The notes beneath the pieces were generated by a model that worked only from the letters and a program-made list of their open reading frames with translations, was not told the DNA's origin and ran no database searches. The position numbers and the translations under genes were made by a program. From NCBI GenBank assembly GCA_000746015.1, contig JQKK01000008.1, forward strand, positions 1 through 64,000: 64,000 bases of DNA, given 5' to 3'. Positions 37,622 to 46,815 of this stretch are shown one piece after another. How positions within the stretch are numbered: the first letter of the stretch is position 1; each line of letters starts with the position of its first letter. Source of the stretch: Lachnospiraceae bacterium MA2020 (GTDB lineage Bacteria; Bacillota; Clostridia; Lachnospirales; Lachnospiraceae).

Positions 37622-38644
37622 TCATGCTTCATTAGATACTTTTGCAAAAGCCTCAAGCTTTTTAAGTGCCTCACCGGAATCGATGAGCTCTGCCGCTTTC
37701 TTTATTCCGTCAGCAAGTGTAGGTGCCTGTCCTCCGATATATATTGCAGCACCAGCATTCATAAGTACTGTATCTCTCTTTGGTCCGTGGAGTTTTCCGC
37801 TCAGGATATCTCTTGTGATAGCCGCATTTTCCTCCGGAGTACCGCCTACCAGATCCTCTTTTGTGCAGCGATTTAAGCCAAACTCCTCAGGAGTGATCAC
37901 GTAAGACTTATACCATCCATCTCTGAACTCACATACGCTTGTCGGCGCGCTGAGGCTTATCTCATCGAGCTTATCCTGTCCGTATACGACCATGCCGCGC
38001 TTTACCCCAAGGCTCATCATTACTTCTGCAAGTGGCTTTGCAAGATAGTCATCATATACTCCGAGAAGCATATATGTAGGATTTGCCGGATTGGTAAGAG
38101 GTCCTAAAATGTTGAAAACTGTCCTTACTCCAAGCTCTCTTCTTATAGCTCCGACATACTTCATTGAAGTGTGATACTTCTGTGCAAAGAGGAAACACAT
38201 GCCGACTTCAGTAAGGAGTTTCTTGCAAAGCTCAGGGCTCTCATCTATATTTACGCCAAGTGCCTCAAGGCAGTCTGCTGTACCCGACTTTGAAGATGCT
38301 GCGCGGTTGCCGTGCTTAGATACTTTGATGCCGGATGCTGCGATTACGAAAGCTGATGTTGTGGAGATATTGAAGCTGTTGGAATGGTCTCCGCCCGTAC
38401 CAACTATCTCAAGTGTCTCGAAGCCATGCTCTACCGGTGTAGCATGCTCTCTCATCGCCGTTGCACATCCAAGTATCTCATCAACCGTCTCCGCTCTTGC
38501 ACTCTTGGTTGAAAGCGCTGCCAAAAATGCCGCATTCTGAGTCTGTGAAGTCTCTCCGCTCATGATCTCATTCATTACCTGATAAGCTTCATCGTAAGTA
38601 AGATCTTCTTTTGCTACTAGTTTCATGATTGCTTCTTTGATCAT
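37622..38644 (-). CDS. trpD: Anthranilate phosphoribosyltransferase
   Basis: A 340-residue enzyme that joins anthranilate to PRPP. It has the PRPP loop [14 protein letters not shown] (slightly changed from GTGGDxxxTFN), [12 protein letters not shown], and [16 protein letters not shown] precedes the ATG. It is separated from trpG by a 110-base gap occupied by the hairpin repeat. The product should feed trpF and trpC, but these genes are not in the operon. Confidence 0.96.
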   Translation of the reverse strand: MIKEAIMKLVAKEDLTYDEAYQVMNEIMSGETSQTQNAAFLAALSTKSARAETVDEILGCATAMREHATPVEHGFETLEIVGTGGDHSNSFNISTTSAFVIAASGIKVSKHGNRAASSKSGTADCLEALGVNIDESPELCKKLLTEVGMCFLFAQKYHTSMKYVGAIRRELGVRTVFNILGPLTNPANPTYMLLGVYDDYLAKPLAEVMMSLGVKRGMVVYGQDKLDEISLSAPTSVCEFRDGWYKSYVITPEEFGLNRCTKEDLVGGTPEENAAITRDILSGKLHGPKRDTVLMNAGAAIYIGGQAPTLADGIKKAAELIDSGEALKKLEAFAKVSNEA

Positions 38645-38677
38645 TGTTGTACTCTCCTTTTTGTTTTATAAGCTTTC

Positions 38678-38801
38678 ATGACTTTTTGCGGATAATATCG
38701 GAAATATCCGCAAAAATCCGCCTTTGGCGGATACGCAACTCTTAAACAGAGTTGCTAGTCCAATACGATCATTGATTTTTTGATAAAAATCAATGATCTA
38801 T
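38678..38801 (+). repeat. Hairpin-rich intergenic repeat, copy 2, inside the trp operon
   Basis: This 124-base element matches copy 1 at 4166-4290 in the same orientation. Four hairpins follow one another: TTTTTGCGGATA/TATCCGCAAAAA (38683-38716), ATCCGCC/GGCGGAT (38716-38732), GCAACTC/GAGTTGC (38735-38755) and a perfect 14-bp stem (38767-38798). On the minus strand, the direction of the operon, the second hairpin is followed by TTTTTG and looks like a weak terminator between trpG and trpD. The element overlaps the trpG 3' end by about 47 bases, so the last 15 or so codons and the stop of trpG come from the repeat. Confidence 0.88.
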
Positions 38802-39357
38802 ACCAATTTGCAAGCATCTCGTTTCCTCTTGGTGTGAGAATAGACTCCGGATGAAACTGAAGTCCTACTATGTTGTACTTCTCATGCTTAACTGCCATTA
38901 CCTCGCCATCATCAGTGCGGGCGATGACCTTCAGCTCTGATGGAAGCGTCGCATCATCCGCTGCAAGTGAATGATATCTTCCCACCTCTGTCTTGCCGCC
39001 CAGACCTTTGAAAATATCTGCATTTTCATCCAGGCTTGTCATAGATTTTTTGCCATGCATGAGCTCTTTTGCATAAGTAACTGTTGCACCAAAGCTCTCG
39101 CAGATGGCCTGATGTCCCAAACATACGCCAAGTATCGGATATTCTCCCTTTAATTCCTTTACAACCTCCTCGCATATTCCTGCGTCAGACGGTCTTCCGG
39201 GTCCCGGCGAAAGTATGATGCCCTTCGGGTTCAGCTTTCTTATATCATCAATCGTCAGCTCATCATTTCTGACCACTTTCAGATCAGGATCGATCGCTCC
39301 CACCATCTGGAAAAGGTTATATGAAAAGCTGTCATAATTATCAATCAGTAATATCAC
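38755..39357 (-). CDS. trpG: Anthranilate synthase glutamine amidotransferase subunit
   Basis: A 200-residue class I amidotransferase that supplies ammonia to TrpE. The nucleophile lies in GVCLGHQAI and the His-Glu pair in LQFHPES. The start is GTG and overlaps the trpE stop (GTGA). The normal C-terminal region ends near ANWYRSL. The last residues (IFIKKSMIVLD) are encoded by the hairpin repeat, so the protein's natural end seems to have been replaced by insertion; all catalytic residues are intact. Confidence 0.95.
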   Translation of the reverse strand: MILLIDNYDSFSYNLFQMVGAIDPDLKVVRNDELTIDDIRKLNPKGIILSPGPGRPSDAGICEEVVKELKGEYPILGVCLGHQAICESFGATVTYAKELMHGKKSMTSLDENADIFKGLGGKTEVGRYHSLAADDATLPSELKVIARTDDGEVMAVKHEKYNIVGLQFHPESILTPRGNEMLANWYRSLIFIKKSMIVLD

Positions 39358-40811
39358 TTCATCTCACCTGACCTTTCCAGTGCTTTAACTACAGCTGCAG
39401 CTTTATTTATGCACTCCTGATGCTCTTTTTCTGCTACAGAGTCTGCAACTATGCCGGCTCCGCTTCTCACGAAGACTTTTCCGTTTTTCTTATAAGCAAG
39501 TCTTATTCCGATACAGGTATCAAGATTACCTGTAAAGCTTATATATCCAAAAGCGCCGCCATATATGCCCCTCTTGCAGTTTTCAAGCTCGTTAATAAGC
39601 TGACAAGCTCTGATCTTTGGCGCTCCGCTAAGCGTGCCTGCCGGAAGTACAGCAGATAACGCATCTAGCGCATCATACTCTTTTTTTATCTGTCCTCTGA
39701 CTGTCGAGCCTATATGCATCACGTGCGAATATCTCTGTACTGTAAAAGCCTCTTCAACCTCAACGCTTCCAAACTCACTTATCTTGCCGAGATCATTTCT
39801 TCCAAGATCTACAAGCATGCTGTGCTCAGCAAGTTCCTTTTCGTCAGCTAAAAGCTCTTTTTCAAGTGCCTCATCCTCTGCCTCGTCTTTGCCTCTGGGT
39901 CTTGTCCCTGCAAGCGGGAAGGTATGAAGTACTCCGCTCTCGAGCTTTACAAGAGTTTCCGGAGACGCTCCTGCCGCCTCCATGTCACTTCCCGAAAAAT
40001 AAAACATATAAGGAGAAGGATTTAATGTCCTCAAAACTCTGTAGGTATCTAAAAGACTTCCTTCAAACTTTGCCTCAAGTCTGTTTGAAAGCACTATCTG
40101 AAAGATATCTCCCTCCTTGATATGGTGCTTTGCTTTCTCGACCATCTGGCAAAATGCTTCTTTTTCAAACATCGGCTTTACTTCACTTAAGAGCTTTCCT
40201 GAAGTATCTTCTACCTCTTTGCCTGTCTCAATGAGCACTTTTAGCTCAGTTAATTCTTTTTCGGCCCTGCTGTATTCCGCCTCGATATCGTCAAGCTTAA
40301 TGTTTGCCATGAGGATTATCTTCTGTTTGTAATGATCAAAAGCTATTACTTTGTCAAAAAGCATAAGGTCCAGATCATTAAAATTCTCATCATCCTCTGC
40401 ATCAAGTACAAGTGACTTTTCACTGTACTTCATGTAGTCGTAGGCGAAATATCCTACAAGCCCTCCGGTAAATGTCGGCAGATGATCAATCTCAGGACTT
40501 CTGTATTCCCTAAGTATTTTTCTGATCTCTTCTTCCGGACTGTCAGTGTGAAACTTTCTTTCGCCTATCTGCATCTCACCGCTCCTGCAAGTGATAAGCA
40601 GCTTTGGCTCATATCCCAGAAAGGTGTAGCGTCCCCATCGTTCATGTGCCTCAGCTGACTCAAGCATGTAGCAGTGTCCCGATACATTCTTCAGCACTTT
40701 GAGCACCCCTATAGGTGTCCTTACATCTGAAAACATTTCCATACTCAGCGGTACAGAGCTGTACTTGCCAGTTGCCGCTATTGCCTTTACCTCTTCAAGT
40801 GTTGGTTTCAT
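39354..40811 (-). CDS. trpE: Anthranilate synthase component I
   Basis: About 485 residues from the ATG at 40811, which has GGGAGGC before it. A long in-frame extension upstream (56 codons, back to 40979) runs into the T-box and is rejected. The enzyme makes anthranilate from chorismate. Its feedback-site region LLESAE is near the N-terminus, and the catalytic half has FPLAGTRPRG, DLGRNDLGKI and LPAGTLSGAPKIRA. It is the first gene of trpEGDBA and is controlled by the Trp T-box. Confidence 0.96.
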   Translation of the reverse strand: MKPTLEEVKAIAATGKYSSVPLSMEMFSDVRTPIGVLKVLKNVSGHCYMLESAEAHERWGRYTFLGYEPKLLITCRSGEMQIGERKFHTDSPEEEIRKILREYRSPEIDHLPTFTGGLVGYFAYDYMKYSEKSLVLDAEDDENFNDLDLMLFDKVIAFDHYKQKIILMANIKLDDIEAEYSRAEKELTELKVLIETGKEVEDTSGKLLSEVKPMFEKEAFCQMVEKAKHHIKEGDIFQIVLSNRLEAKFEGSLLDTYRVLRTLNPSPYMFYFSGSDMEAAGASPETLVKLESGVLHTFPLAGTRPRGKDEAEDEALEKELLADEKELAEHSMLVDLGRNDLGKISEFGSVEVEEAFTVQRYSHVMHIGSTVRGQIKKEYDALDALSAVLPAGTLSGAPKIRACQLINELENCKRGIYGGAFGYISFTGNLDTCIGIRLAYKKNGKVFVRSGAGIVADSVAEKEHQECINKAAAVVKALERSGEMK

Positions 40812-40860
40812 GATGCCTCCCTTTCCAATAGATATGATATTTAGTCCTTCAGTTATGTCA

Positions 40861-40894
40861 GGGATTGTTCCGTACTTCGTACTTCCACAATCCC
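40861..40894 (-). other. Hairpin between the T-box terminator and trpE
   Basis: GGGATTGT and ACAATCCC pair around an 18-base loop that itself contains GTAC-GAA-GTAC. No T run follows on minus, so it is not a terminator. It lies 50 bases before the trpE start and may be an RNA processing or stabilising element exposed after antitermination. Confidence 0.6.
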
Positions 40895-40904
40895 ACATAA
40901 ATAT

Positions 40905-41190
40905 AAAAAGTCCCCGACAGAATATATAAAACATATACTCTGTCGGGGACGAATTATCACACAGAATCCGCGGTGCCACCCCGGTTTGCAGTAAAATACT
41001 GCACTCTTAACAAGGTACTATCATACCTCTGACTTCTAACGCCAGTCTCACGTCATGGAATACTCATAGAAAATCTACTTTGACCATGCCCTCAGCGGTC
41101 CATTTGATGATGTATCCCTTGCTCCGCTCTCACCTTCCGGAACTCTCTGTAACGTATCCTCACCACCGTTATCTCCGCTTCATCAGTTTT
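40905..41190 (-). promoter_or_regulatory. tRNA-Trp-responsive T-box leader of the trp operon
   Basis: The conserved T-box core GGGGTGGCACCGCGG stands at 40968-40982, and its UGGC pairs with the GCCA end of tRNA-Trp, whose discriminator is G. The Stem I segment has an AGAGAG motif, then the specifier TGG (41100-41102) followed by ACC, the usual context in trp T-boxes. A strong terminator stem GTCCCCGACAG/CTGTCGGGGAC (40910-40950) with T5 follows. Uncharged tRNA-Trp should favour the antiterminator and switch on trpEGDBA. The 5' limit is approximate. Confidence 0.95.
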
Positions 41191-41212
41191 AAGAATTATT
41201 TAATTGTCAAAC

Positions 41213-41241
41213 ATCATAGCACTATTACTTTAGCGTGTCAA
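41213..41241 (-). promoter_or_regulatory. trp operon promoter
   Basis: On minus, TTGACA (41236-41241), a 17-base spacer and TATGAT (41213-41218) stand just upstream of the T-box. Together with the T-box and the hairpin above, this accounts for the gene-free stretch 40812-41290. Confidence 0.85.
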
Positions 41242-41290
41242 TGCATTAAATTATCAAAGTTACTTGATATTTTTTATGTACGCTCATAAA

Positions 41291-42610
41291 TCAATCCAAC
41301 TGACTGTAAAATGAGTCAATATTCTCCTTTGGCAATTCTATAGGATCTGCGCCATAGTCCTTATATGAAGTAATAGAAAGATTGTTTGCTGCAACATAAT
41401 TTGCTATTATCTGAGCTCTTGTTGCCTCATTTTCTTTTTCATTTTCACCAGACTTTATAAATTTGTCATAGTGCTCTCCAAATATCTTTTTTGCACTTGG
41501 ATCATAGTTAGAGCCGTCTTCAACCTGCTCCATCTTGGTAACTTCATAACCATCGTCTGTACTCTTGAGGTGAATGCATCCAGGATATGAACCGCCCGAT
41601 GAGGTTTCAAGCGTATCACCATTCAATGTATAGTTGTAAAGCCAAAAATTACCCCAAACCTTGATGTCGCTCTTATCGCTTTCATCCTCTGCAATTATAA
41701 TAGGGCATGGTATACCTACAGTAACATCATCATAAGCATAGTTTTTTGAAAACTCATCTACCATGTACTTATAGAGTACGGAGTAGAAAAGCTCCGGTCC
41801 CGGATACTCATAGGCAGGAAGAGATACGGCTTCTGCAGCCTTATCTTCACTTACTGCACCTCCTACCGGTTGGAAATTAATAATTGTTGCATCTGCCAAT
41901 TCTTCAAAAAATTCATGGAACTTTGTTTCTGCCTCAGCATCTCCAAAGGTCTCATCTTTGCGCTCGTAAGTATAGCTTTCTGCTTCATCTCCACCATACT
42001 CTACATAAACCTTTTCAGATATGACAAGCTCATCATCCTTGATAGTATATTTGATGCCCCAGTGATTACTTCCGGCATACAAAACACCGTCCTTGACTGC
42101 CAGTGGATAAGCGGTTCCGCCTGCGCATACCTTGCCTACTTCATAAGGAACTCCATCCTTGTAATCAAATATTACCGCATCTATTGCAGCCATATTTCCA
42201 TCGAGATTGTCATAAGTGCCGCTGCTCACCAAAAGTACATCAGTATCACCAATTGTTGCATTTGCATATCCCATACCATCAGAAAGCTTTTGGTCAACTA
42301 TCTGGGTAAATGTATCGCATCCCGAAATATCGATGCTTGGTGCACTTTCTTCAGAAATTTGCTTCAAAAACTCATCAGATGCCTCTGATACCTCTGTCCC
42401 CACTTGCTCTGAAGGAGCTTCTGAAGATGCTTCTTCTTTTACTTCTGCGGAAGTTTCACCAGAAGTTTCCGGAGCAGCCTCTGATACAACTTCAGAAGCA
42501 CTTTCACTCACCTTCTGCTCAGCTGCACTATCTGCAGCCTGATTTCCACATGCTGATGCAGAAACAATTACCATAGATGCCATAAACAAAGCGATAATTC
42601 TGTTTTTCAT
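41291..42610 (-). CDS. Predicted lipoprotein of unknown function
   Basis: A 439-residue secreted lipoprotein. The signal ends in SASAC with the lipidated Cys near residue 21. Residues 22-85 are a low-complexity linker of Ser, Glu and Ala, typical of surface lipoproteins in this group. The remaining part is acidic, rich in Asp, Glu and Tyr, with no catalytic motif recognised. It lies in the opposite flank of the trp promoter, 68 bases after the kinase-like gene, and probably has its own promoter. No terminator was seen after it. Confidence 0.75.
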   Translation of the reverse strand: MKNRIIALFMASMVIVSASACGNQAADSAAEQKVSESASEVVSEAAPETSGETSAEVKEEASSEAPSEQVGTEVSEASDEFLKQISEESAPSIDISGCDTFTQIVDQKLSDGMGYANATIGDTDVLLVSSGTYDNLDGNMAAIDAVIFDYKDGVPYEVGKVCAGGTAYPLAVKDGVLYAGSNHWGIKYTIKDDELVISEKVYVEYGGDEAESYTYERKDETFGDAEAETKFHEFFEELADATIINFQPVGGAVSEDKAAEAVSLPAYEYPGPELFYSVLYKYMVDEFSKNYAYDDVTVGIPCPIIIAEDESDKSDIKVWGNFWLYNYTLNGDTLETSSGGSYPGCIHLKSTDDGYEVTKMEQVEDGSNYDPSAKKIFGEHYDKFIKSGENEKENEATRAQIIANYVAANNLSITSYKDYGADPIELPKENIDSFYSQLD

Positions 42611-42661
42611 AGTTATAGTACCTTCTTTCCCTTCAATAAGTTTCTCTCCAAACTATAGTGT

Positions 42662-42691
42662 ATTATACTGCAAAAAGCTCAATCCAGACAA
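42662..42691 (-). promoter_or_regulatory. Candidate promoter of the lipoprotein gene
   Basis: On minus, TTGTCT (42686-42691), an 18-base spacer and TATAAT (42662-42667) lie at the end of the preceding gene. Confidence 0.5.
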
Positions 42692-43323
42692 TCCTCTCCA
42701 AATCTAACTTTCATGTATGCTTTTATTTCTTCAACACACTTTTCAAAGCCAAGCTTTCCGCTATTCAGACAAAGATCATAGTTTCTTGCATCAGACCATA
42801 TCTGCCCCGTATAGTAATTGTAATAAGCTGCCTTCTGAAGATCCGTCTTTTCGATGTACTTTTCGAGCTCTTTACCCGTAAATGGCTGTTTTTTAGCTGC
42901 CTGCTCCATAAGAAAATCCAACGGAGCGTGCACAAATACGCTCACAACATCATCTCGGTCCTTTAGCACAAAATCTGCTGCTCTGCCAATAATTACACAA
43001 CTCTCCCTATCGGCGATCTCCTTAATGACATCCGCCTGATAGTTAAAGAGATTTTTGTCGGAAACAAAGTTTTCATCCTCCGGTGAAATGAGGCCACCAT
43101 TATAGATGTCTTTCATCTTTCCAAAAATACCGGTAGCACGCTTCGCTATACGCTCATCGGCCTTTCTGAAAAGCTCCTCACTTATCCCACTCTTTTCAGA
43201 TGCCAGCACCACAAGCTCATTATTGTAATAATGAATCCCCAGCTCATTTGCGAGCATCTCACCGACAGTCCTACCGCCGCTGCCATACTGACGCGCGATA
43301 GTAATAACTATCTTCTGTTTCAT
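42679..43323 (-). CDS. Cytidylate kinase-like family protein
   Basis: About 214 residues from the ATG at 43323, which has GAGGAGG before it; the 29-codon upstream extension overlaps livF and is rejected. The N-terminus IVITIARQYGSGGRTVGEMLA has the P-loop variant seen in the cytidylate-kinase-like family (PF13189), and GRAADFVL lies in the middle. True nucleotide kinase activity has not been shown for most members, so the role is open. It lies 22 bases after livF and may be co-transcribed with the liv operon. Confidence 0.85.
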   Translation of the reverse strand: MKQKIVITIARQYGSGGRTVGEMLANELGIHYYNNELVVLASEKSGISEELFRKADERIAKRATGIFGKMKDIYNGGLISPEDENFVSDKNLFNYQADVIKEIADRESCVIIGRAADFVLKDRDDVVSVFVHAPLDFLMEQAAKKQPFTGKELEKYIEKTDLQKAAYYNYYTGQIWSDARNYDLCLNSGKLGFEKCVEEIKAYMKVRFGEDCLD

Positions 43324-43345
43324 AACCGCCTCCTCGGATAACCCT

Positions 43346-44056
43346 TTATTCTCCCAGGTAAGCTTTCTTGATATCATCATTGTCCAAAAGCTCAGAAGCC
43401 TTACCCTCAAGAACTATCTTGCCTGTCTCAAGTACATAAGCCCTGTCCGCTATGGACAATGCCTTCTTTGCATTCTGCTCAACCAGGAGTACTGTAGTAC
43501 CATTTGCATGTACATCATTTATTATATCAAAAATTTCGTTAACAAGCAGCGGGGAAAGTCCCATTGATGGCTCATCCATTAAAATAATATCCGGATGTGA
43601 CATAAGCGCCCTTCCCATTGCAAGCATCTGCTGCTCACCGCCCGACAAAGTACCTGCAAGCTGGTTTCTACGCTCCTTTAATCTTGGAAAACGGTCATAG
43701 ACACTTGCCAGAGTATCAGCGATCTCTTTCTGATCCTGGCGGGTATATGCGCCAAGCTTTAAGTTCTGATACACAGACATGTTTGCAAAGACACGTCTGC
43801 CCTCCGGCACATGCGCCATTCCCTTTGAAACTATCTTATGTCCGGGTACCTTTGTGATCTCCTCACCGTTATACATGACACTTCCCGACTCAGAATCAAC
43901 AAGTCCTGTAAGTGTATGCAGTATAGTAGTCTTTCCTGCGCCGTTAGCACCGATAAGTGCTACGACCTCACCTTTATTTACCTGGAATGAAACATTATGG
44001 AGCGCCTGGATAACCCCATAATATACATTCAGATCTTTAACCTCTAGTAATGCCAT
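43346..44056 (-). CDS. livF: Branched-chain amino acid ABC transporter ATPase LivF
   Basis: About 236 residues from the ATG at 44056; a GTG at 44062 overlaps the livG stop but the AGGAGAG site fits the ATG. Walker A is GANGAGKTT, the signature is LSGGEQQML, Walker B is IILMDEPSMGLSP, and the QNAKKAL segment is typical of LivF. It works with LivG as the ATPase pair of the importer. Confidence 0.95.
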   Translation of the reverse strand: MALLEVKDLNVYYGVIQALHNVSFQVNKGEVVALIGANGAGKTTILHTLTGLVDSESGSVMYNGEEITKVPGHKIVSKGMAHVPEGRRVFANMSVYQNLKLGAYTRQDQKEIADTLASVYDRFPRLKERRNQLAGTLSGGEQQMLAMGRALMSHPDIILMDEPSMGLSPLLVNEIFDIINDVHANGTTVLLVEQNAKKALSIADRAYVLETGKIVLEGKASELLDNDDIKKAYLGE

Positions 44057-44058
44057 CG

Positions 44059-44817
44059 TCACTCTCCTAAATATGCCTTTACAACCTCTGGATTTTTAAG
44101 TACTTCTTTTGTCTCGCCCATTGCAAGCATACGTCCAAAATTAAGTACTGTCAGTCTTTCACAGATTCCCGAAACAAGCTTCATATCATGCTCTATGAGA
44201 AGTATTGTCATGCCAAACTTCTCTCGTATAAACTGAATTGTTTCCATGAGCTCCGCTGTCTCATTAGGGTTCATGCCGGCAGCCGGCTCATCGAGCAAAA
44301 GCAGCTTTGGATCAGTAGCAAGAGCTCTCGCAATCTCAAGCTTACGCTGCTTACCATAAGGAAGATTAGACGACATGACATCTGCCTCATTTTCCATGTT
44401 AAAGACACTTAAAAGCTCTCGCGCTCTTTCCTCGATTTCCTTTTCTACCTTATAGTATGAAGGAAGGCGAAGAAGTCCTGCAAGTGTACTATAGTGAAAA
44501 TGATTGTGCAGCCCGACTTTAACGTTATCTATTACGGAAAGATGTGAGTAAAGTCTGATATTCTGAAAAGTACGTGCGATACCATTCTGATTTTTATGTA
44601 CAGGATCGAGCCTTGTAATGTCCTTTCCATCAAGGATTATACGTCCTTCATCTGCCTGATATACTCCGGTCAAAAGATTAAATACCGTAGTCTTACCTGC
44701 TCCATTTGGTCCTATAAGTCCGTAGAGCTCGCCCTTTTCTACTTCTATCGAAAAGCCGTCAACCGCTCTAAGTCCACCAAAAGATATTGAAAGATTTTTT
44801 GCCTCTAATAATGCCAT
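44059..44817 (-). CDS. livG: Branched-chain amino acid ABC transporter ATPase LivG
   Basis: About 252 residues from the ATG at 44817, which overlaps the livM stop (TGATG); GGAGG lies just upstream. Walker A is GPNGAGKTT, and NGIARTFQNIRLY is the LivG Q-loop region. The signature loop reads LPYGKQRKLEIARAL and Walker B is LLLLDEPAAGMNP. It pairs with LivF. Confidence 0.95.
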   Translation of the reverse strand: MALLEAKNLSISFGGLRAVDGFSIEVEKGELYGLIGPNGAGKTTVFNLLTGVYQADEGRIILDGKDITRLDPVHKNQNGIARTFQNIRLYSHLSVIDNVKVGLHNHFHYSTLAGLLRLPSYYKVEKEIEERARELLSVFNMENEADVMSSNLPYGKQRKLEIARALATDPKLLLLDEPAAGMNPNETAELMETIQFIREKFGMTILLIEHDMKLVSGICERLTVLNFGRMLAMGETKEVLKNPEVVKAYLGE

Positions 44818-45866
44818 CACTTTGCCTCCTTTTTAATCTTAAGAAAGCTCAAATGCTTTTCTCGGAACTCTCTTGCCTTAGGAGACCAGTTTACAAGCAT
44901 CATAACTATAAGAACAACTGAATAAATGAGCATACGGTAATCAGAAAGTCCTCTGAGGAGCTCTGGGAGCATGTAGAGGATAACTGCAGCTATCATTGAG
45001 CCTCTGATATTTCCGATACCACCAAGCACTACATATACCAAGAACATGATAGATGCGTTATATCCGAAGTACTGGCTTGTTGCTGTAAGTGAAGAAATAT
45101 TGTGGGCAAAAAGTACTCCTGAAGCACCTGCGATCGCTGCTGAAATAGTGAACGCAAGCATCTTGTACTTTGTGATATTGATTCCATTTGACTCGGCTGC
45201 AATACGGTTATCGCGGATTGCCATGATTGCACGACCATCCCTCGAGCTGACAAGATTCTGTACTACAAAAAGTGATACTAAAAGAATAACTATCGCAATC
45301 GTAAAATTAGAATCAGACGGTGTACCTGTGATACCCTGCGCACCATTGATAATTATCTTTCCACCAGGCTCCATCCCCATTGATGCCATATCCTTAAGTG
45401 AAAAATGAAGTCCTGTACTATCAGTTCCAAGATAGATTGCATTAAAGATATTTTTAATGATCTCGCCAAATGCAAGTGTAACGATTGCAAGATAGTCACC
45501 TTTAAGTCTCAGTACCGGTATACCGATGAGGAAACCTGCGAGCGCTGCCATTACTACACCTATTACAAGTGCAATGATAAATCTTGGTGCTGTAGGAATC
45601 GCACTCTCTGTCACATAAGAGAAAAGAGCACTTGAATACGCACCGACACACATAAAACCTGCATGTCCTAAACTAAGTTCACCTAAGATACCTACACAGA
45701 GATTTAATCCTACTGCAACTATCGCATAGTAACAGATCGGGACAAGCAATCCCTTCATGTGGCTTGACATTATGCCTGTGAGCATCAGTATCTCACATAT
45801 GATATATGCTGCAACGACTATTGCATAAGTCGTCAGCTCCTTTTTTGAAAATCTGCCTGCTTTCAT
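44817..45866 (-). CDS. livM: Branched-chain amino acid ABC transporter permease LivM
   Basis: A 349-residue membrane protein with about nine or ten helices. GLNLCVGILGELSLGHAGFMCVGAY, given here as GLNLCVGILGELSLGHAGF, is the family signature, with RLKGDYLAIVTLAFGEI and DNRIAAESNGIN further on. It forms the channel with LivH and ends in a basic tail. Confidence 0.95.
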   Translation of the reverse strand: MKAGRFSKKELTTYAIVVAAYIICEILMLTGIMSSHMKGLLVPICYYAIVAVGLNLCVGILGELSLGHAGFMCVGAYSSALFSYVTESAIPTAPRFIIALVIGVVMAALAGFLIGIPVLRLKGDYLAIVTLAFGEIIKNIFNAIYLGTDSTGLHFSLKDMASMGMEPGGKIIINGAQGITGTPSDSNFTIAIVILLVSLFVVQNLVSSRDGRAIMAIRDNRIAAESNGINITKYKMLAFTISAAIAGASGVLFAHNISSLTATSQYFGYNASIMFLVYVVLGGIGNIRGSMIAAVILYMLPELLRGLSDYRMLIYSVVLIVMMLVNWSPKAREFREKHLSFLKIKKEAK

Positions 45867-45883
45867 TTCTGCCCGGACCTCCC

Positions 45884-46768
45884 TCAGACTTTTTCCTGTA
45901 TATTTTTGCCAAGGATACCTGTAGGCTTGACCAAAAGCACAACTACAAGAATTCCAAATACGATTGCATCGGAAAGCTGTGATGAAACATAAGTCTTTCC
46001 TAAGATTTCGATAATTCCAAGTATCAGACCACCTATCATCGCGCCTGGGATAGATCCGATACCTCCAAGTACTGCAGCTACGAATGCCTTAATACCAGGC
46101 ATAGCTCCCGTGTATGGAGTAAGTGACGGATATGCTGAGCACATAAGTGCTCCTGCGATTGCTGCAAGGGCTGAGCCGATCGCAAACGTAAGTGATATGG
46201 TCTTGTTTACGTCGATACCCATAAGTGATGCTGCGCCCTTATCCTCTGCAACAGCAAGCATAGCCTGTCCTGCCTTAGTCTTATTGATGAAAGTCTGGAG
46301 GCACACAAGTATGAGTACGCTCACTACTATAGTAATTATCGTAACACCCTGTATCTTAAGTGCGCCGTCTGCAAGCACGATGCCCTGCCATGTAATTACA
46401 GGTGTGAAAGCCTTTGTATCTGCACCAAAGATAAGGAGTGCTGCATTCTGCAAAAGATAGCTGACACCGATAGCAGTGATAAGTACTGCAAGAGGTGAGC
46501 CTGCATTTCTCAGCGGCTTATATGCAACCTTCTCCGTAGTCACGCCTAAGAGCGTGCAAAGTATGATAGCTACCACAATTCCTGCGACCGGTGGAAGTCC
46601 CATTGTTGCGACTATTGTGAATATCACATAGCATCCCACCATGATGAAGTCACCGTGTGCAAAGTTAAGCATCTTTGCAATTCCGTATACCATTGTGTAG
46701 CCCAGGGCGATGATTGCATATATGCTGCCAAGACTCAATCCATTGATAAAATAAGTTAAAAAGCTCAT
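45884..46768 (-). CDS. livH: Branched-chain amino acid ABC transporter permease LivH
   Basis: A 294-residue membrane protein with about eight helices. The signature GLSLGSIYAIIALGYTMVYG is at the N-terminus, with MLNFAHGDFIMVG and the coupling region DKGAASLMGID. It lies 17 bases before livM and 121 bases after livK, a gap that contains a hairpin. Confidence 0.95.
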   Translation of the reverse strand: MSFLTYFINGLSLGSIYAIIALGYTMVYGIAKMLNFAHGDFIMVGCYVIFTIVATMGLPPVAGIVVAIILCTLLGVTTEKVAYKPLRNAGSPLAVLITAIGVSYLLQNAALLIFGADTKAFTPVITWQGIVLADGALKIQGVTIITIVVSVLILVCLQTFINKTKAGQAMLAVAEDKGAASLMGIDVNKTISLTFAIGSALAAIAGALMCSAYPSLTPYTGAMPGIKAFVAAVLGGIGSIPGAMIGGLILGIIEILGKTYVSSQLSDAIVFGILVVVLLVKPTGILGKNIQEKV

Positions 46769-46815
46769 AAAACTTTTCCTCGATTCAATAATTCATCATA
46801 ATTCATATATAATGA

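Noticed and set aside
40812-40979. 56-residue N-terminal extension of TrpE, or a Trp leader peptide (MWDCG)
   Set aside because: The frame runs through the T-box core and terminator, has no ribosome binding site and only one Trp codon; the GGGAGG-preceded ATG at 40811 matches the family start.
43324-43410. 29-residue N-terminal extension of the cytidylate-kinase-like protein
   Set aside because: It overlaps livF and lies before a strong GAGGAGG site; the family begins at MKQKIVITIARQ.
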